The notes under the pieces: generated by a model | The model's input: only the letters and a program-made list of their open reading frames with translations | Database searches by the model: none | Told to the model about the DNA's origin: nothing | Part shown: positions 17,908 to 26,182 of the stretch, in pieces | How positions within the stretch are numbered: the stretch's first letter is position 1 | How the letters are laid out: the number at the start of each line of letters is the position of its first letter | Position numbers and translations under genes: made by a program | Origin: Alkalihalobacterium sp048323755 | GTDB taxonomy: Bacteria > Bacillota > Bacilli > Bacillales > Bacillaceae_F | Assembly: GCF_048323755.1 (NCBI RefSeq) | Contig: NZ_JBLWFS010000009.1 | Coordinates: 103,052 to 167,051, forward strand | Reading direction: 5' to 3' | Length of the DNA: 64,000 nucleotides

Positions 17908-19071
17908 TTATTTCGTGACCGCCAAGCTTTCAAAAGCATTGCTGAAGTCATTCTTAATGTCCTCAACACTTTCTAACCCGACTGATAACCTTAACAAACC
18001 ATCCGTAATTCCCCTTTGCTGTCGTTCTTCACTGGGCATTGCCGCATGTGACATCGTTGCTGGATAAGACAAGATCGATTCAACTGCTCCTAGACTAACG
18101 GCAAACACAGGAACTTTTACGTTATTTACAAACTGTCTAACCGCATCTTTATCTTTTAATTCAAAAGAGAGAACGGCCCCAAATCCATCGGCCTGTTCTT
18201 TTTGTATATCGTACCCTGAGTGCCCTTCTAACCCTGGGTAATAAACGCGTTCAACTGCTGATTGTTCTTTCAGCCATAAAGCTAATTGATGAGCTGCTTT
18301 CGATGAATGCTCCATACGAACATGTAACGTTTTTAAACCGCGTAATACGAGCCAACAATCTTGAACACCTAATACTGAACCAAAAGAATTTTGCAAAAAA
18401 GCTAGTTGTTTGCCTAATTCTTCATCTTTTACAACGGCTAATCCAGCAATAACATCACTATGACCTCCAATAAATTTCGTCGCACTATGTAAGACAACAT
18501 CTACCCCAAGTTCAATTGGACGTTGTAGTGCAGGCGTCATAAATGTATTGTCTACAAACGTTAAACACTCGTATCTTTCCGCCAATGCTACAACTTCTTT
18601 TAAGTTAGTAATCTTCATCGTTGGATTAGAAGGGGTTTCAACATAAATGACTTTCGTATTTTCTTGTATACTTGCCTCAATCTCATCCAGATTTGTCATA
18701 TCGACAAACGTATATTCAATTCCTAATCGGCTTAATACTTGCGTAACAAATCGAAATGTTCCACCGTACACATCTGTTGTAACAACAACATGATCTCCTT
18801 TTGATAACAACATAAACGCTGTTGATATAGCTGCCATTCCAGATGCAAAAGCAAAGCCTTGAACTCCACCTTCTAATTCGGCAATCGTTTCTTCTAACGC
18901 CGCACGAGTGGGGTTTCCTGAACGACCATAGTCAAACGTTCCAAATTGATCAAAATCAAATTGATGAAAAGTGGAAGCATGTTGAATTGGTACACTTACA
19001 GCTCCTGTCTCCTTATCGACTTTTTGATTGTTATGAAGCAAGCGTGTTTGAAAAGAAAATTGTTCACTCAT
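17908..19071 (-). CDS. metC: Cystathionine beta-lyase
   Basis: 387-aa PLP enzyme of the Cys/Met metabolism family, like B. subtilis MetC (YjcJ). It cleaves cystathionine to homocysteine, ammonia and pyruvate. Conserved: YGRSGNPTRAALE near residue 48, the PLP-phosphate loop FASGMAAI, and the Schiff-base Lys in HSATKFIGGHSD (near 196). Second gene of the operon, 17 nt after metI. Assignment as lyase rather than gamma-synthase rests on order (metI-metC, as in B. subtilis) and similarity; the two families are hard to tell apart by motif. Confidence 0.88.
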   Translation of the reverse strand: MSEQFSFQTRLLHNNQKVDKETGAVSVPIQHASTFHQFDFDQFGTFDYGRSGNPTRAALEETIAELEGGVQGFAFASGMAAISTAFMLLSKGDHVVVTTDVYGGTFRFVTQVLSRLGIEYTFVDMTNLDEIEASIQENTKVIYVETPSNPTMKITNLKEVVALAERYECLTFVDNTFMTPALQRPIELGVDVVLHSATKFIGGHSDVIAGLAVVKDEELGKQLAFLQNSFGSVLGVQDCWLVLRGLKTLHVRMEHSSKAAHQLALWLKEQSAVERVYYPGLEGHSGYDIQKEQADGFGAVLSFELKDKDAVRQFVNNVKVPVFAVSLGAVESILSYPATMSHAAMPSEERQQRGITDGLLRLSVGLESVEDIKNDFSNAFESLAVTK

Positions 19072-19087
19072 TTTTTTTACATCCCCT

Positions 19088-20194
19088 CTATGAATTTACA
19101 TGGTTAAAGGCCTGATCTAAGTCGTGGATAAGATCTTGGCAATTTTCAATTCCTACTGAGAAACGCAATAAACGGTCACACACCCCGTTTGCATTTCGCA
19201 CCTCTACCGGCATATCCGCGTGGGTTTGTGTCGTCGGATACGTCATTAAGCTTTCAACTCCTCCAAGACTCTCGGCAAACGAGATTAACTTTAATTGCTG
19301 TAAGAACGGATTCACCCATTTTGCCTCTTTAATACGAAAAGAAAGCATTCCACCGCGTCCAGGATATAGAACTTCAGTTACTGCAGGATGTTCTTCTAAA
19401 TAAACAGCTATTTCACGTGCATTTTTTTGATGTTGCTCCATCCGTAGAGTTAATGTCTTCATTCCTCGTATGAGTAACCACGAATCAAATGGGCTTAAAA
19501 TAGCTCCTATGCCATTGTGGTAATAGGCAATTCGTTCACAAAGCTCTTCACCTTTAGCAACAATCAATCCTGCAATCACATCATTATGTCCGCCTAAGTA
19601 TTTAGAAGCACTATGAATGACAATATGAGCACCATCATTTATCGGTTGCTGTAATAGAGGTGTATAAAACGTGTTATCGACAATTAATAGCAAATTATTT
19701 TTTTTAGCCATTTGGCCTAGCGCTGATAAATCAGCTTCTTGCATTAACGGGTTAGTTGGACTTTCTATAAATAACGCTTTCGTCTTTTCAGTGATTAATT
19801 GTTCAAATTCTTCTAGGTTTCTTGGGTCTCCATAAACAAATGACAGCCCCCAATTTTTCCACCCATTTTCAAACAAACGATACGTCCCACCGTATAAATC
19901 ACTTGATGCCAAGATTTCATCTCCTAGCTCAAATAAAGAAAGCACGGTTTGTATGGCAGCCATACCCGAACTACAGGCAAACCCTTGATCACCTGCCTCG
20001 AGTTGAGCAATTGCTTTTTCTAACACCAACCTTGTTGGATTTCCTGTTCTTGAATAATCAAAACCAGTTGATTCCCCAATTCCGGTATGGCGGTAGGCTG
20101 TTGAAAAATAAACAGGAGTGTTGATTGTACCTGTATGTTCATCTTGCCTGTTCCCAATTTGTACCAGTTTTGTTTCTAGCTGCTCTTTATTCAT
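19088..20194 (-). CDS. metI: Cystathionine gamma-synthase / O-acetylhomoserine thiolyase
   Basis: 368 aa, the same PLP fold as MetC (SRTGNPTRLVLE, CSSGMAAI, Schiff-base Lys in HSASKYLGGHND). It makes cystathionine, or homocysteine directly with sulfide, from O-acetylhomoserine. It is first behind the SAM-I riboswitch and its terminator; SD AGAGGAGAGG. With MetC, YitJ and MetH this gives a complete route from O-acetylhomoserine to methionine in one transcript. Confidence 0.9.
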   Translation of the reverse strand: MNKEQLETKLVQIGNRQDEHTGTINTPVYFSTAYRHTGIGESTGFDYSRTGNPTRLVLEKAIAQLEAGDQGFACSSGMAAIQTVLSLFELGDEILASSDLYGGTYRLFENGWKNWGLSFVYGDPRNLEEFEQLITEKTKALFIESPTNPLMQEADLSALGQMAKKNNLLLIVDNTFYTPLLQQPINDGAHIVIHSASKYLGGHNDVIAGLIVAKGEELCERIAYYHNGIGAILSPFDSWLLIRGMKTLTLRMEQHQKNAREIAVYLEEHPAVTEVLYPGRGGMLSFRIKEAKWVNPFLQQLKLISFAESLGGVESLMTYPTTQTHADMPVEVRNANGVCDRLLRFSVGIENCQDLIHDLDQAFNHVNS

Positions 20195-20222
20195 CGTACC
20201 TCTCCTCTACTCTTATCAATGC

Positions 20223-20257
20223 AAAAAACCTTCCTCTTATAAATTAAGAAGAAGGTT
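20223..20257 (-). terminator. SAM-riboswitch-controlled terminator
   Basis: Minus-strand stem AACCTTCTTCTTA / TAAGAGGAAGGTT followed by TTTT. The 5' arm (CTTCTTCTT) can instead pair with AAGAAGAAG just 3' of the aptamer (about 20283-20292), a clear antiterminator. Confidence 0.88.
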
Positions 20258-20288
20258 AAGAATACAATTTCTTTTGGTTAAACTTCTT

Positions 20289-20391
20289 CTTATCTATCAA
20301 GCTATCGCTTGCTGGAATTAGCACCTGACTGTATAAATACAGCTGGTTGCTGAGACTTCACCGGGCCATTCCCTCCGTCTCTCTTGATAAG
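20289..20391 (-). ncRNA. SAM-I (S-box) riboswitch aptamer
   Basis: Minus strand, in order: CTTATCAAGAGAGACGGAGG, GGCCCGGTGAAG, CAGCAACC, the P3 hairpin CAGCTGTATTTATACAG, CAGGTGCTAATTCCAGC, a P4 hairpin (CAAGCGATAGCTTG) and the closing P1 strand GATAGATAAG. These are the hallmark S-box elements. S-adenosylmethionine binding would favour the terminator at 20223-20257 and switch off metI-metC-yitJ-metH. Confidence 0.96.
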
Positions 20392-20428
20392 AAAATCAAT
20401 TTTCAATTTTCAATTTTCACTTGTTATT

Positions 20429-20457
20429 AAATTACATGAATTGCGCGAAAAAAGCAA
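20429..20457 (-). promoter_or_regulatory. Candidate promoter of the met operon
   Basis: Minus: TTGCTT (20452-20457), 17 nt, TAATTT preceded by TG (20429-20434). It would start transcription about 30 nt upstream of the S-box. AT-rich heptamer repeats (TTGAAAA) follow. Confidence 0.45.
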
Positions 20458-20511
20458 TAGGTTTTATATGAATTACTTTATTTATTTCAAGAGGTCCTTC
20501 CGCTTTTCTTT

Positions 20512-20637
20512 TTGTCTAGCTCTAGGGGCCATCGGCTCGAGGTCACTTCGGCCCATCAAACGTGTCCAAAACCGGGACACTTTTTGTTGGTCCTCCAGCG
20601 CTTGTCGCCGATAAGCAGGCCCCTTCCGCTTTTCTTT
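20512..20637 (-). repeat. Structured dispersed repeat (GGGGCC family), single copy plus start of another
   Basis: On minus it reads from GAAAAGCGGAAGGGGCC through TGCTTATCGGCGACAAGCG, the hairpin GTGTCC..GGACAC and GAGCCGATGGGCCCC to GAGCTAGACAAA, then the first bases of another copy (GAAAAGCGGAAGGACC). Same family as 27362-27610. Its 5' boundary touches the stop codon of the small zinc-ribbon gene. Confidence 0.85.
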
Positions 20638-20802
20638 TTATTCAGGGGTTACATCTATTTGTAAGTCATCTTCATTACCACAGACGCAACGTATAAACCC
20701 TGTTTCATAGTTACCGTCTTTTGCTCGGCTTCCTCGAAGAATAAACTTTTCACCACATTTTTGACAACGAATTACGACACGATATCTTGTGTTTTCAGTC
20801 AT
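20638..20802 (-). CDS. Small zinc-ribbon protein
   Basis: 54 aa from the ATG at 20802 (SD TAGGGGTG). It begins MTENTRYRVVIRC, and two Cys pairs (RCQKCGEKF and IRCVCGNED) spaced by about 20 residues suggest a zinc ribbon. The C-terminus is acidic. It precedes nothing in its own operon; prsW starts upstream, 22 bp away, on the same strand, so both may be co-transcribed. Function unknown. I see no close family name I can defend. Confidence 0.75.
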   Translation of the reverse strand: MTENTRYRVVIRCQKCGEKFILRGSRAKDGNYETGFIRCVCGNEDDLQIDVTPE

Positions 20803-20824
20803 ATTTACACCCCTAACACTCGAT

Positions 20825-21460
20825 CTAGTTTGCCACTTTCACCTTGTGTATACTAAACGTCCAAAGGCCAATCATAAATAAAAGCATCGTAATGTGAATA
20901 TATCTGTCCATTGTTAATAATATTAAATCATAGCTTCCGTGAAGTAAAATGGGAAGAAATAAAGAAAGGAGTACAAAACGATTACGCCGCTTTTTTGAAA
21001 ACTTCGCTTTCCCCAGATAATATCCCATAATTACACCAAACAACGCATGGCTACTTACAGGAAATAACGCTCTAAGCCAAGCTGTTTCTAGACCATTTGC
21101 TATTAGGTAAAAAAAGTTTTCTACAGAAGCAAACCCTAACGAAATAGACACCCCGTAAATAATACCATCATATGTTTTATTGAAAGTTGCATGCTTATAC
21201 GCAAAGAAAAAAAGGAGAAACCATTTAAAGAACTCTTCAGTAAACGCATACCCGAAAAAAGCAATCGTAAACTCCGAGGTAAATACACCTTCCACTTCAA
21301 ATGCATATTGAATGACCATGACTGGAAACACCAAAAGAGCACCTATAATAAATGTTTTTATGATCATTAGCAATGCTTGGTGACTGACATCGTTTTTAAG
21401 ATAAAAATAACAAAATAAAGCCATGGCTGGACCAGTGGTTGCCGTTATGAGCGAAAACAA
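20825..21460 (-). CDS. prsW: Intramembrane protease PrsW
   Basis: 211 aa, polytopic. In B. subtilis PrsW makes the first cut in the anti-sigma factor RsiW to release sigma-W under envelope stress. Motifs: EEFFKWFLL (active-site glutamates near residue 75) and SHALFGVIMGY plus HGSYDLIL (conserved histidines). It starts at TTG 21460 behind GAGAGG, matching the family N-terminus (FSLITATTGPAMALFCYFYL). Position before ypdA/gudB fits B. subtilis ypdC. Confidence 0.92.
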   Translation of the reverse strand: MFSLITATTGPAMALFCYFYLKNDVSHQALLMIIKTFIIGALLVFPVMVIQYAFEVEGVFTSEFTIAFFGYAFTEEFFKWFLLFFFAYKHATFNKTYDGIIYGVSISLGFASVENFFYLIANGLETAWLRALFPVSSHALFGVIMGYYLGKAKFSKKRRNRFVLLSLFLPILLHGSYDLILLTMDRYIHITMLLFMIGLWTFSIHKVKVAN

Positions 21461-21496
21461 CGTTTTTCCAATCCTCTCTGAACTTCAATCAATTCT

Positions 21497-22459
21497 CTAT
21501 ATTTTAAACCCTTCTTCTATGTCTCCACCAGATGAAATTAATACAGCAAGCTTTATTCTTGCTTTTTTTGAGTCATAGTCCTTTCCTAAGAAAGCACCTC
21601 TTAACCTCAAGTCGTGAGCACTACCACGATAGTCATAGGAGGTATGTACTTGCCCTTCTTCAGCACTAGTAGTAACAACTACTTGAACTCCTGCTTTTAT
21701 AGCTTCTGTAATATCATCTACCATGTGAGGTGATGTTTGCCCTCTTCCGACACCTTCAAGGACAATTCCTTTTGCCCCCTCACTCACAGCACATCTAATA
21801 AATTTACCATCTGCCCCTGCATAGCATTTAATAATTTCCACTTGAGGGAGGGAATTATTAATTAAATAGCAGTCTCTTTCGATTGGTTTTTGATAGACAC
21901 TCACAACATCGTTATCGATAATTCCTAAATAACCATAACCAAATGATTCAAAACCTTGCATATTTGACGCATGTACTTTTTTTACATATTTTGCTGACCA
22001 TATTCGCTCATTAAATACTATCACTGTCCCAATATTATCTAGGCTTTTATCGACTGCTACATATATTGAATTTCTAAGGTTTGAATAAACATCTGTACCG
22101 AGATCATCTGGTGATCGTTGCGAACCTGTCACAACGATCTTTCTTTGGTCGGTAACAGCTAAATCTAAAAAGTAAGCTGTTTCCTCCAATGAATCTGTGC
22201 CATGGGTAACGACAATCCCACTTACTGATTGATCTTCAAAAACTTCATCAATCTTCTTTTTTAATTCGAGCATCCGATCAAAATCGATATGCATGCTTGG
22301 AAGCTGGAATAAACTATGTACTTCTACCTGAATATCAGACGGTAACCGGCAAAGTGAAGCTAATTCTTCACCAGTTAACTCTCCTGATGACAGCAAACCA
22401 CTAGCAATTTTTTTGGATGCAATTGTTCCTCCTGTTGTAATTAAAGCGACCTTTCTCAT
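21497..22459 (-). CDS. ansA: L-asparaginase
   Basis: 320 aa. It hydrolyses asparagine to aspartate and ammonia. Two active-site segments are intact: TTGGTIAS (residues 8-15, catalytic Thr) and VVTHGTDSLEET (near 84-95, Thr-Asp pair). SAEEGQVHTSYDYRG near the C-terminus is typical of this branch. No signal peptide, so cytoplasmic. It lies 39 bp after ypdA on the same strand and may be co-transcribed with it. Confidence 0.9.
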   Translation of the reverse strand: MRKVALITTGGTIASKKIASGLLSSGELTGEELASLCRLPSDIQVEVHSLFQLPSMHIDFDRMLELKKKIDEVFEDQSVSGIVVTHGTDSLEETAYFLDLAVTDQRKIVVTGSQRSPDDLGTDVYSNLRNSIYVAVDKSLDNIGTVIVFNERIWSAKYVKKVHASNMQGFESFGYGYLGIIDNDVVSVYQKPIERDCYLINNSLPQVEIIKCYAGADGKFIRCAVSEGAKGIVLEGVGRGQTSPHMVDDITEAIKAGVQVVVTTSAEEGQVHTSYDYRGSAHDLRLRGAFLGKDYDSKKARIKLAVLISSGGDIEEGFKI

Positions 22460-22498
22460 ATGTCTAGTCTCCCTGTCTATTAAGTTTTTTTCCTTTGA

Positions 22499-23491
22499 TC
22501 AATTCGAACTATGATCTCTCTTAACGATTTCAGCTGAAATTAAGCCACCATGAAAGCGCCCGTTTTCAATAAAGATTTCATTTGCATTATTTCCTGCTGC
22601 AATAACTCCAGCGATAAAAATACCTTCCACATTCGTTTCCATTGTCTCCTCATTGAAAATCGGTCTTCCTGTCTCATTTTCAGTGCCTACACCCATTTTA
22701 TGCAAAAACGAATGATCTGGGTGGTATCCAGTCATTGCAAAAACAAAATCTGCATTCTCTTCTCTTTTTACTCCGTTTACTTCATAAACTACAATTTCTT
22801 TTTTTATTTCAATCACTTCGGCGTTAAAAACCATTTGTATGAGATCATTATTAATTAAAGATGCAAACTCTGGCAAAATCCAAGGTTTTACGCTTTTTGA
22901 AAATTCATGACCACGATAGAGAACCGTTACTCTAGCTCCAACGCGCTCGAGTTCAAGTGCAGCATCAACAGCTGAATTTTTACCACCAATCACAACGACA
23001 TCTTTGTCGAAGTAAGGGTGCGCTTCTTTAAAATAATGGAAGACATGACTTTGATCCTCACCTTTTACTCCCATCATGTTGGGATGATCATAATAACCAG
23101 TGGCTACAATGACATACTTACAATGATATTCAACCGGTAATTCTCTATTTTTAAGTGTACTTACAGTAAAGGTATCATCATTTCTTTTTTTAACTTCTGT
23201 TACTTGTTCATAAGCGTGAATACGGATTCCCCTACGCTTAACCACTTCTCGATAATAAGATAGGGCTTGATTTCTCTTAGGTTTCCTTTCAACTGTAACA
23301 AAAGGGACCCCACCAATTTCAAGTTTCTCACTAGTACTAAAAAAGGTCTGATGTGTCGGGTAACGGTAGATTGAGCTAACAATATTATCTTTTTCAATCA
23401 CTAATGGGTTATACCCTTGATCCATTAACGCAATAGCTGCTGCTAACCCACATGGACCTCCGCCAACGATAATAACTTCTTCTTGAATCAT
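22499..23491 (-). CDS. ypdA: Bacillithiol disulfide reductase YpdA
   Basis: 330-aa FAD/NADPH oxidoreductase (B. subtilis 324). It reduces oxidised bacillithiol. N-terminal FAD motif GGGPCGLAAA (residues 10-19, with the characteristic Cys) and an internal NADPH motif VVIGGKNSAVDAALE (near 170). The start ATG at 23491 has GAGGTGG upstream; the frame extends to 23542 only by reading through the gudB terminator. Adjacent to gudB as in B. subtilis. Confidence 0.93.
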   Translation of the reverse strand: MIQEEVIIVGGGPCGLAAAIALMDQGYNPLVIEKDNIVSSIYRYPTHQTFFSTSEKLEIGGVPFVTVERKPKRNQALSYYREVVKRRGIRIHAYEQVTEVKKRNDDTFTVSTLKNRELPVEYHCKYVIVATGYYDHPNMMGVKGEDQSHVFHYFKEAHPYFDKDVVVIGGKNSAVDAALELERVGARVTVLYRGHEFSKSVKPWILPEFASLINNDLIQMVFNAEVIEIKKEIVVYEVNGVKREENADFVFAMTGYHPDHSFLHKMGVGTENETGRPIFNEETMETNVEGIFIAGVIAAGNNANEIFIENGRFHGGLISAEIVKRDHSSN

Positions 23492-23528
23492 AACATTTCC
23501 ACCTCTTGTTTTATCTCTAACAACTATA

Positions 23529-23557
23529 AACCCTTGCATCAATTCGATGCAAGGGTT
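23529..23557 (-). terminator. Rho-independent terminator after gudB
   Basis: Twelve-bp stem AACCCTTGCATC / GATGCAAGGGTT on minus, followed by TATAGTT. The T tract is poor but the stem is strong. Confidence 0.75.
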
Positions 23558-23609
23558 GTAGTTTATTATCTAACATTTCTTTAATGCAACCTTAAAATAA
23601 TAATAATAA

Positions 23610-24893
23610 TTATACCCAACCTCTAAACCTAGAAGCTTCCGCCATTTTACGAACACCGACCATATAGGCAGCTAGTCGCATGTTTACTTTTCTGCCACGA
23701 GAAAGGTTATAAATGTTATTAAATGCTTGTACCATTACTTTTTCTAATTTTGCTTCTACTTCTTCTTCCGTCCAATAATAACCTTGATTGTTTTGAACCC
23801 ACTCGAAGTAAGAAACTGTCACACCACCTGCACTAGCCAAAACATCAGGAACGATTAATACATTGTTTTCAGTTAAAATGCGCGTTCCTTCCAACGTCGT
23901 TGGACCATTCGCTGCTTCAACGACAATTTTAGCTTTAATGTTTGCAGCATTTTCCTCTGTAATTTGATTTTCAATTGCAGCTGGTACAAGAATATCACAA
24001 TCGAGTTCTAGTAATTCTTTATTTGAAATCGTTTCTTTGAAAAGATTTGTTACCGTACCGAAACTATCCCGACGATCGAGTAAATATTCAATGTCTAGAC
24101 CATCAGGATCATGCAGAGCACCATATGCATCTGAAATACCAATCACTTTTGCTCCTTGGTCATGCATGAATTTCGCCAGAAAGCTTCCTGCATTTCCGAA
24201 ACCTTGGATGACGACTCGTGCCCCTTCAATATCAATACCCTTTTTCTTTGCTGCTTCTCTAATACAAATCGTTACACCTTTCGCTGTAGCCGATTCACGG
24301 CCATGTGAACCACCGAGTACAATCGGCTTTCCTGTAATAAATCCTGGTGAATCGAATTCACGAATTCTACTATATTCATCAAGCATCCAAGCCATAATTT
24401 GAGAGTTTGTAAATACATCAGGTGCTGGAATGTCTTTCGTTGGACCTACTACCTGGCTAATAGCACGAACATACCCCCGACTTAATCGCTCTAATTCACG
24501 GAATGACATATCGCGAGGATCACAAACGATACCACCTTTCCCTCCACCGTACGGTAAGTCAACAATTCCTGCTTTAAGACTCATCCAAATTGATAGCGCT
24601 TTCACTTCTGTTTCTGTAACACTTGGATGGAACCTTACTCCACCTTTTGTTGGACCAACGGCATCATTGTGTTGAGCGCGGTATCCTGTAAAAATCTTAG
24701 TTGAGCCATCATCCATTCGGACTGGAATACGAACAGTCAACATTCGAATTGGCTCTTTCATTAACTCAAACATTTCATCGGCATAACCAAGTTTATCTAA
24801 TGCCTCTTTTATTACTTTTTGCGTGGAAAATAACACATTCATATTTTCCTTTTCTTTAGACTCAGTAGCTTCCTGCCTGTCCTTCTCTACCAT
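23610..24893 (-). CDS. gudB: NAD-specific glutamate dehydrogenase GudB
   Basis: 427 aa, identical in length to active B. subtilis GudB. It converts glutamate to 2-oxoglutarate and ammonia. PYGGGKGGI (catalytic Lys region near 110-118), GPTKDIPAPDVFT, GFGNAGSFLA (NAD Rossmann, near 223) and PAAIENQITEENA are present. The sequence MSLKAGIVDLPYGG shows no 9-bp duplication of the kind that silences gudB in B. subtilis 168, so the enzyme should be active. The ATG at 24893 has GAGGTG upstream; the longer frame to 24923 does not. Confidence 0.97.
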   Translation of the reverse strand: MVEKDRQEATESKEKENMNVLFSTQKVIKEALDKLGYADEMFELMKEPIRMLTVRIPVRMDDGSTKIFTGYRAQHNDAVGPTKGGVRFHPSVTETEVKALSIWMSLKAGIVDLPYGGGKGGIVCDPRDMSFRELERLSRGYVRAISQVVGPTKDIPAPDVFTNSQIMAWMLDEYSRIREFDSPGFITGKPIVLGGSHGRESATAKGVTICIREAAKKKGIDIEGARVVIQGFGNAGSFLAKFMHDQGAKVIGISDAYGALHDPDGLDIEYLLDRRDSFGTVTNLFKETISNKELLELDCDILVPAAIENQITEENAANIKAKIVVEAANGPTTLEGTRILTENNVLIVPDVLASAGGVTVSYFEWVQNNQGYYWTEEEVEAKLEKVMVQAFNNIYNLSRGRKVNMRLAAYMVGVRKMAEASRFRGWV

Positions 24894-25238
24894 GAAATTC
24901 ACCTCGAAGATATAATCAAACAAAAGTGTAATTATATTAAAAACTTACCATCTTTAACTATAAAGAAAAAGCCACATTTTTTCCACCCATTGTTACAAAA
25001 AGTTTTTTAAACTTCTGTTGCTATACATCTGATCAAATAAAACTACACCGAAGGAAGTTTCACATTATAAGTTAAAAGACATAAAATAGAAGCTATGTCT
25101 GTCAAAAATTTATCAATTTAAGGAGGAACAAACTACTTAAAAAATCAATTTACTATACTATCACTATTTACCCTTACATAAATTAGGTTATTATTACCTA
25201 TAGATATGGTATTATATTCAATAATGGAGGGATTTTGA
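24894..25238. other. Divergent intergenic region gudB / alpha-beta hydrolase
   Basis: 345 bp, AT-rich, separating two divergent genes and presumably holding both promoters. I see an orphan Shine-Dalgarno-like AAGGAGG at 25120-25126 (plus) that is not followed by a start codon or usable frame, perhaps a gene remnant. No hairpin or repeat stood out. Confidence 0.5.
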
Positions 25239-26060
25239 ATGAATAACGTTGTCGTTAATGATATTACTCTTTATTATGACCGACTTGGAACTGGAGAACC
25301 ACTCGTCCTCATCCACGGTTTAGGTGAAAGAAAAGAAGGGTGGAAATATCAACATGATCTGGCTGATCATTATGATTTAATTATTCCTGATTTAAGAGGG
25401 TTTGGAAAATCAACACTCCCTGACAACAAAGAAATATCTATTACTAGTTTTGCAAAAGACATTCTATCCCTCCTAGATAAGCTAAATATAAAGAAAGCTC
25501 ATATTTGCGGGTTATCAATGGGAGGCATTATTGCACAAGAAATTTATAAATTAAATTCCTCAAAAGTTCAATCACTCATTCTTGCTAATTCAATCTTTTA
25601 TGTACCAAAGTGGCTCGGAAATTTTATTTATAAGATTAAAAGAAAGAAGATCGAACAGCTTACTCCTGAAAAACATAAAATGATTTCAACTGAAAGGTGT
25701 CTTTTTTCGAAAGATATAGAGATGGTCGAAAAAGTGTTACCTGCTTGGTCCGACAAACGCGTCTGCTTTATTCCAGCGTGGAAAGCGTGCTTAGAAATCG
25801 ATTATCGAACGCTCTTACCGACAATCGATGTCCCGACATTAATCATTTTATGTAAGAATGACAAAATTTGCCGACCTTATAACCAAAAGAAGATGCACAA
25901 GCTTATTCCAAATTCACAGTTAGTAACGATTAAAAAGGCAGGTCATGTTGGTAAGATAGAAAAACCAGATGAGTTTAATCATGCGATTTTGCACTTTTTA
26001 CAAAGTACATATGATCAGGATCAAACAACATCCGCCGAATTTTTCATGGAAGTAAAGTAG
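25239..26060 (+). CDS. Alpha/beta-fold hydrolase
   Basis: 273 aa. The usual features are in order: oxyanion loop HGLGERKEGW (residues 25-34), nucleophile elbow GLSMGG (near 91-96, Ser), acid residue in LCKNDKI (near 207), and catalytic His in KAGHVGKIEKPDEF (near 235). It resembles the 3-oxoadipate enol-lactonase / carboxylesterase branch; the substrate cannot be told. SD GGAGGG before the ATG. On plus among minus-strand genes and not at this place in B. subtilis, so probably an insertion. Followed by a terminator. Confidence 0.88.
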   Translation: MNNVVVNDITLYYDRLGTGEPLVLIHGLGERKEGWKYQHDLADHYDLIIPDLRGFGKSTLPDNKEISITSFAKDILSLLDKLNIKKAHICGLSMGGIIAQEIYKLNSSKVQSLILANSIFYVPKWLGNFIYKIKRKKIEQLTPEKHKMISTERCLFSKDIEMVEKVLPAWSDKRVCFIPAWKACLEIDYRTLLPTIDVPTLIILCKNDKICRPYNQKKMHKLIPNSQLVTIKKAGHVGKIEKPDEFNHAILHFLQSTYDQDQTTSAEFFMEVK

Positions 26061-26086
26061 AAACTTATCATTAAAAGTTTAATATA

Positions 26087-26120
26087 AGGGGCTAACTTGA
26101 TATAGTTAACCCCTGTTTTG
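26087..26120 (+). terminator. Terminator after the alpha/beta hydrolase
   Basis: Stem GGGGCTAAC / GTTAACCCC with one bulge, then TGTTTTG, 27 bp beyond the stop. Confidence 0.7.
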
Positions 26121-26125
26121 ACAGA

Positions 26126-26182
26126 GAAAAGGCTGACTCAAATTAGCCGCTAAATGCGATCCTTTTAAGTCAGCCTTTTTTC
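26126..26182 (-). terminator. Terminator after ddl
   Basis: Minus strand: AAAAGGCTGACT ... AGTCAGCCTTTT, a 12-bp stem with a 29-nt loop that can form an inner hairpin, then CTCTG. It also has a T run on plus (TTTTTTC), so it may act both ways. Confidence 0.7.

Noticed and set aside
24500..24600. Cryptic gudB with the 9-bp duplication known from B. subtilis 168
   Set aside because: The active-site region has no duplicated triplet set; the gene has the normal 427 codons.
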